From positions 1 through 9,019 of the forward strand of contig CAIRSV010000109.1 in the NCBI GenBank assembly GCA_903881265.1: DNA of 9,019 bases, written 5' to 3'. Under the pieces are notes generated by a model. It was not told the origin of the DNA. It saw nothing but the letters and a program-made list of their open reading frames with translations, and did not search any database. The translations under genes and the position numbers were made by a program. Numbering within the stretch: the stretch's first letter is position 1; the number at the start of each line of letters is the position of its first letter. Shown piece after piece: positions 5,965 to 9,019 of the stretch. Origin of the DNA: an uncultured Bacteroidota bacterium (GTDB lineage: Bacteria > Bacteroidota > Bacteroidia > Chitinophagales > Chitinophagaceae).

Positions 5965-6002
5965 GATTTTTTTGGAATTTGGGAGTTGATTTTTTGGAAT
6001 TT
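5965..6002. repeat. T-run direct repeat between convergent plsY and TIGR02757 genes
   Basis: GA-T(6-7)-GGAATTT occurs at 5965-5980 and again at 5988-6002 in the 71-bp gap between converging genes. The T-tracts fit the U-run of a terminator reading from plsY, but no strong GC-rich stem precedes them; only a 5-bp GGGAG/CTCCC pair with an 18-nt loop is seen. A terminator role is possible but weakly supported. Confidence 0.35.
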
Positions 6003-6011
6003 CCTCCCCAT

Positions 6012-6782
6012 TTACCTCACTCTTTCTTCGGCGCCTAGCGCAAACAAAGCAAAATCATACCGACACGGATCGTTAGGGTCGAATGCTTTTAATTTTTCTG
6101 TCAAGCCTTCGGCCGTTTTCCAATTAGCCTTGTTTTCGTTGATCAAGCCAAGCCTGTAGGCAACATGACTCACGTGCACATCCATCGGAATGATGAGGTC
6201 TTTCATAGATAGTTTGTTCCATATGCCAAAGTCGACACCCTGCGTATCGTTGCGCACCATCCATCGCAGATACATGTTTAGTCGTTTGCAGGCCGAGTTT
6301 TTTTCGGGTGTTGAAATATGTTTTCGTGTGCGCTCAGGATGCTCAAATGAAAACACATACCTATGAAAATTGATGAGGCGTTCTCGCATTGTCGCTGCAT
6401 CATTCAATAGAAAGGCGTCTTCCAAACTTTCGTATGTTGCATAATGCATCTTCAAAAAATGAATGAGATAAAGCAGGTCCGTTGCGTTGAAGGTTCGGTG
6501 CTTGATATCAAGAAAGCGTTTCAACTCGTTTTCTTGATGCTGCACGATAAACTGATAAGGCGATCGATCCATCGCATCCATAATGCGGTTGGCATTTTGA
6601 ATAATGGTTGTGCGATTTCCCCAGGCAATCAGCGCCGAAAAAAAACCGGCTATTTCGATATCCTGTTGTAGTGAAAACGCATGTGGTACACAAATAGGAT
6701 CGCCTTTTATAAAACGCGCATTGTTGTATTCGTGAACCTTGTTGTCGAGAAATTTTTTGAGATCGCTTGTTGCGTGTGGCAT
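6012..6782 (-). CDS. TIGR02757/DUF2400 family protein, possible HhH-GPD relative
   Basis: This 256-residue soluble protein belongs to the TIGR02757/DUF2400 family, which is common in Bacteroidota and has no firmly assigned function that I know of. Family landmarks are AGFFSALIAWGNRTTI (45-60), CKRLNMYLRWMVRND (165-179), GVDFGIW (182-188), IIPMDVHVSHVAYRLGL (197-213) and the C-terminal DPNDPCRYDFALFALG (235-250). The IPMDVHVSHVAYRLGL segment closely resembles the catalytic-Asp helix of HhH-GPD DNA glycosylases (VDTHVxRVxxRLG), with D201 in the position of the catalytic aspartate. A nucleic-acid repair role is therefore a reasonable inference, not shown. It follows the metB-like gene by 15 nt and is likely co-transcribed. 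Confidence 0.85.
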   Translation of the reverse strand: MPHATSDLKKFLDNKVHEYNNARFIKGDPICVPHAFSLQQDIEIAGFFSALIAWGNRTTIIQNANRIMDAMDRSPYQFIVQHQENELKRFLDIKHRTFNATDLLYLIHFLKMHYATYESLEDAFLLNDAATMRERLINFHRYVFSFEHPERTRKHISTPEKNSACKRLNMYLRWMVRNDTQGVDFGIWNKLSMKDLIIPMDVHVSHVAYRLGLINENKANWKTAEGLTEKLKAFDPNDPCRYDFALFALGAEERVR

Positions 6783-6797
6783 TGCAGTGTAGGCAGT

Positions 6798-7952
6798 TTA
6801 CCCAATAGCCTGTTTCAAATCGTCGATGAGATCATCCACATCTTCGATGCCCACACTTAGACGAATCAATGTGTCGGCTAAGCCATTTTTGATACGCTCT
6901 TCACGTGGTATAGAACCGTGTGTCATACTCGCTGGGTGACCAATCAAACTCTCGACACCGCCCAATGATTCAGCTAAGGCAAACAGCGTAGTGCTGCTCA
7001 ATACCTTCATCGCATCATCGATATTATCGCCTTTTAATACAAACGAAATCATACCGCCGAAGCCGCGCATTTGTTTTTTAGCAATCTCGTGATTCGGATG
7101 ATCTTCAAACCCAATCCAATAAACGCGTTCTACCTTCGGATGTGAACGCAGGTAATGGGCAATCTTCGCGCCATTTTCGCAATGACGTTGCATACGCACG
7201 TGCAGGGTTTTGATACCACGAAGTACCAACCAACAATCATGCGGACCGGGAACTGCGCCACTCGCATTTTGTATAAAACGTAAACGCTCTTCTAAGCTAT
7301 CGTCATTCACAATCACGGCACCGTGCACCACATCAGAATGTCCACCGAGATATTTAGTAGCAGAATGCACGACGATATCCGCACCAAGTGTCAATGGGTT
7401 TTGTAAATAAGGTGAAGCGAACGTGTTATCGACCACTAATAGAATATTGTGTTTCTTGCAGATAGCCGCACACGCAGCGATATCGATGATATTAAGTAAT
7501 GGATTGGTTGGTGTTTCAACCCAAATCATTTTTGTATTTTCATTAATCAATCCTTCGATAGTAGACATATCGCCCATCCCCGTAAAATGGAATTTCAAAC
7601 CATAGGGCTGATACATTTTTGTGAAAATTCGATAGGTGCCGCCATATAAATCGTTGGTGGAAATTACCTCATCGCCCGGCGCCAATAATTTGATAATGGC
7701 ATCTGTGGCGGCTAATCCTGAACCAAAACATACACCGTGTTTGCCCTTTTCAATCGCTGCCAATGCATGTTGCAATACGGTACGTGTTGGGTTTTGTGTA
7801 CGCGCATATTCGTATCCTTTATGCTCACCAGGTGCTGCTTGCACATAGGTTGAGGTCTGATAAATAGGAGTCATAATAGCACCTGTGGTTGGGTCGGGTT
7901 CAACACCAGCGTGAATCAGTAGGGTATCGAGTTTGTAGTTCTTGTTTTCCAT
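6798..7952 (-). CDS. metB: Cystathionine gamma-synthase-type PLP enzyme (Cys/Met metabolism family)
   Basis: A 384-residue enzyme of the Cys/Met metabolism PLP family, fold type I. MetB makes cystathionine from an activated homoserine and cysteine. Seen motifs: YEYARTQNPTR (47-57, with the Tyr/Arg phosphate contacts from the neighbouring subunit), GSGLAAT (77-83), ETPTNPLLNI (146-155), DNTFASPYLQNP (175-186), and SATKYLGGHSDVVHG (197-211) with the Schiff-base Lys200. The C-terminal SLGGVESLIGHPASMTHGSIP and LIRLSVGIEDVDDLIDDL are closest to MetB. The fold cannot fully separate cystathionine gamma-synthase from gamma-lyase or O-acetylhomoserine sulfhydrylase, so the reaction is probable rather than certain. 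It is first in a two-gene unit with the TIGR02757 gene and divergent from pdhC. Confidence 0.88.
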   Translation of the reverse strand: MENKNYKLDTLLIHAGVEPDPTTGAIMTPIYQTSTYVQAAPGEHKGYEYARTQNPTRTVLQHALAAIEKGKHGVCFGSGLAATDAIIKLLAPGDEVISTNDLYGGTYRIFTKMYQPYGLKFHFTGMGDMSTIEGLINENTKMIWVETPTNPLLNIIDIAACAAICKKHNILLVVDNTFASPYLQNPLTLGADIVVHSATKYLGGHSDVVHGAVIVNDDSLEERLRFIQNASGAVPGPHDCWLVLRGIKTLHVRMQRHCENGAKIAHYLRSHPKVERVYWIGFEDHPNHEIAKKQMRGFGGMISFVLKGDNIDDAMKVLSSTTLFALAESLGGVESLIGHPASMTHGSIPREERIKNGLADTLIRLSVGIEDVDDLIDDLKQAIG

Positions 7953-7968
7953 AATTTTATAAAGTGGG

Positions 7969-7976
7969 CAAAGATA
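7969..7976 (-). promoter_or_regulatory. -7 promoter element of metB
   Basis: TATCTTTG on the minus strand is an exact TAnnTTTG match, 16 bp upstream of the metB ATG, giving a leader of roughly 10 nt. No TTG/TTTG is present at the usual -33 distance, as is common for promoters depending on an activator or otherwise controlled. Confidence 0.55.
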
Positions 7977-7977
7977 G

Positions 7978-7998
7978 GGAATTCGAAGTCTGAATTCC
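7978..7998. promoter_or_regulatory. Perfect inverted repeat abutting the metB -7 element (candidate operator)
   Basis: The arms GGAATTC and GAATTCC are perfect 7-bp complements with a 7-nt spacer, so the half-site centres are 14 bp apart, over one helical turn. The repeat lies one base upstream of the -7 box, inside the promoter spacer, where a bound dimer would block RNA polymerase. Related AATTCAAT copies follow at 8001-8008 and 8015-8022. The regulator is unknown. Confidence 0.4.
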
Positions 7999-8000
7999 GT

Positions 8001-8022
8001 AATTCAATCAATGAAATTCAAT
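8001..8022. repeat. Direct repeat AATTCAAT x2, 14-bp period
   Basis: AATTCAAT occurs at 8001-8008 and 8015-8022. With the AATTC cores of the neighbouring inverted repeat (7980 and 7993), the pentamer occurs four times in 40 bp of the metB/pdhC intergenic region. It could be a set of extra protein-binding half-sites, or simply AT-rich chance. Confidence 0.3.
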
Positions 8023-8090
8023 GGATTGGCAGACAAATGAATAAGTTAGAACAGCGGATATCCAACCTTCGATTTTTATTTAAAATATAT

Positions 8091-8098
8091 TACTTTTG
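8091..8098 (+). promoter_or_regulatory. -7 promoter element of pdhC
   Basis: TACTTTTG matches TAnnTTTG exactly and lies 18 bp before the ATG at 8117. The 20 bp upstream are nearly pure A/T, with no clear -33 TTTG. The leader would be about a dozen nucleotides, A-rich, and without a Shine-Dalgarno sequence, as is normal in Bacteroidota. Confidence 0.5.
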
Positions 8099-8116
8099 AA
8101 AAAAATTAGAGATGCT

Positions 8117-9019
8117 ATGGCGGATGTAATACGAATGCCTTTATTGAGTGACACCATGACGGAAGGGAAAATTGCTGTGTGGAATAAGAAAGTGGGCGAT
8201 AAAGTCAAAAGTGACGACTCCATAGCCGATGTGGAAACGGACAAAGCGACGATGGAAGTGATTCCTTATGTCGATGGCACCTTGCTATACATTGGTGTTG
8301 AAGCTGGTAAAGCAGCAAAAGTCAATGAAATCATTGCTATTATAGGAAAAGAAGGGGAAGATATTTCGTCTCTGATTAATCAAAGCAGTCCTGCGCCTGC
8401 TGCGTCATCAACAGCTGCTGAAACCCAAGCGGTGTCTACTGCACCTGCCACTTCGGCCATCGAAATCCCAAAAGAACTCACCGTCATTCGTATGCCCTTA
8501 TTGAGCGATACTATGACGGAAGGAAAAATTGTTGTTTGGAATAAACAAGTTGGTGACAAGGTTAAAGCGGACGATTCGTTGGCCGATGTTGAAACCGATA
8601 AAGCCACCATGGAAGTGATTGGCTATACCGATGGTACATTATTATATAAAGGTGTTGAAGCCGGACAAGCCGCTAAGGTGAATGCCGTGATTGCCGTGAT
8701 TGGAAAAGAAGGCACTGATATTACACCGTATTTGTCAACCTTGCAATCTGATGGTACTGCACAGGCTGTTAAAGAAAGTGTTGCCGCAGCCCCAACGCCA
8801 TCTGCTGCGCCGCAACCGCAAGCTATTGCCAACGAGCAAGCGTCTGATCATCGACTTAAAGCATCGCCTTTAGCGAAATCAATTGCCAAAGAGAAAGGGA
8901 TTGACTTACATCAAGTACACGGTACCGGTGATAATGGTCGTATCGTAAAGCGTGATTTAGATAGTATGAGCATAGCGCCGAATGCAGCCGCTTCGTTTGT
9001 TGCAGCCGCTGTGCCTGCC
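8117..9019 (+). CDS. pdhC: Dihydrolipoamide acetyltransferase, pyruvate dehydrogenase E2 (3' partial)
   Basis: E2 forms the core of the pyruvate dehydrogenase complex and passes the acetyl group from its lipoyl arm to CoA. The 301 residues seen contain two lipoyl domains (about 4-83 and 123-202) with the lipoylated lysine in ETDKA (K43 and K162). An Ala/Pro/Ser-rich linker follows each. Then comes a peripheral-subunit-binding domain (248-281; KASPLAKSIAKEKGID, GTGDNGRIVKRDL). The catalytic acyltransferase domain lies past the window end. The MPLLSDTMTEGKI opening of both lipoyl domains is the pyruvate-type signature, not the oxoglutarate or branched-chain type. The start at 8117 is the only ATG that gives a standard N-terminus. 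Upstream lies the divergent metB gene, so E2 begins its own transcript here. Confidence 0.93.
   Translation, partial: MADVIRMPLLSDTMTEGKIAVWNKKVGDKVKSDDSIADVETDKATMEVIPYVDGTLLYIGVEAGKAAKVNEIIAIIGKEGEDISSLINQSSPAPAASSTAAETQAVSTAPATSAIEIPKELTVIRMPLLSDTMTEGKIVVWNKQVGDKVKADDSLADVETDKATMEVIGYTDGTLLYKGVEAGQAAKVNAVIAVIGKEGTDITPYLSTLQSDGTAQAVKESVAAAPTPSAAPQPQAIANEQASDHRLKASPLAKSIAKEKGIDLHQVHGTGDNGRIVKRDLDSMSIAPNAAASFVAAAVPA

Noticed and set aside
7210..7848. Plus-strand open frames over metB
   Set aside because: They lie antisense to conserved PLP-enzyme motifs and have no family resemblance.
8380..8832. Minus-strand open frames over pdhC
   Set aside because: They are antisense to the Ala/Pro-rich linkers; their Ala/Ser/Val-rich translations are typical shadow frames.

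Overview
The window looks like a chromosomal segment of a Bacteroidota bacterium. The signs are several promoter candidates with the phylum's -7 consensus TAnnTTTG, no clear Shine-Dalgarno sequences, a TIGR02757/DUF2400 gene, a DUF2007 gene, a pyruvate-type dihydrolipoamide acetyltransferase with the MPxLSDTM signature, and a collagen-like surface protein ending in an Lcl_C/DUF1566 domain. The exact genus cannot be read from the sequence.

Layout. (1) Positions 2-1867 (+) hold the 3' part of a large collagen-like, modular surface protein: Gly-X-Y repeats, a two-cysteine Asp/Asn-rich module, a beta-rich domain, a short second collagen stretch, and a C-terminal DUF1566 domain. The last ~100 bp have the codon pattern expected of a diversity-generating retroelement (DGR) variable region. 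(2) Positions 1868-2337 contain no gene. They are packed with repeats: a 133-bp unit in two tandem copies, several hairpins, and a third hairpin family. (3) A minus-strand operon reads CPBP membrane protease, DUF2007 protein, cdsA (4364 down to 2338). (4) Divergent from it on the plus strand are prmA and plsY (4426-5940). (5) Converging on plsY is a minus-strand pair, metB-like then TIGR02757 (7952 down to 6012). (6) From 8117 on the plus strand runs pdhC, cut by the window end, with two lipoyl domains and a subunit-binding domain.

How the genes fit together. cdsA and plsY are two membrane enzymes of phospholipid synthesis: PlsY makes lysophosphatidic acid and CdsA turns phosphatidic acid into CDP-diacylglycerol. 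They lie on opposite strands, separated by prmA, the DUF2007 gene and the CPBP gene. metB (sulfur amino acids) and pdhC (pyruvate to acetyl-CoA) are divergent housekeeping genes sharing a 164-bp intergenic region. It contains two opposed -7 elements and a perfect inverted repeat placed like an operator. The most unusual part is the left end: a candidate hypervariable lectin-fold adhesin followed by a repeat island. No reverse transcriptase or template repeat is in the window, so the DGR reading rests on codon pattern and family knowledge.
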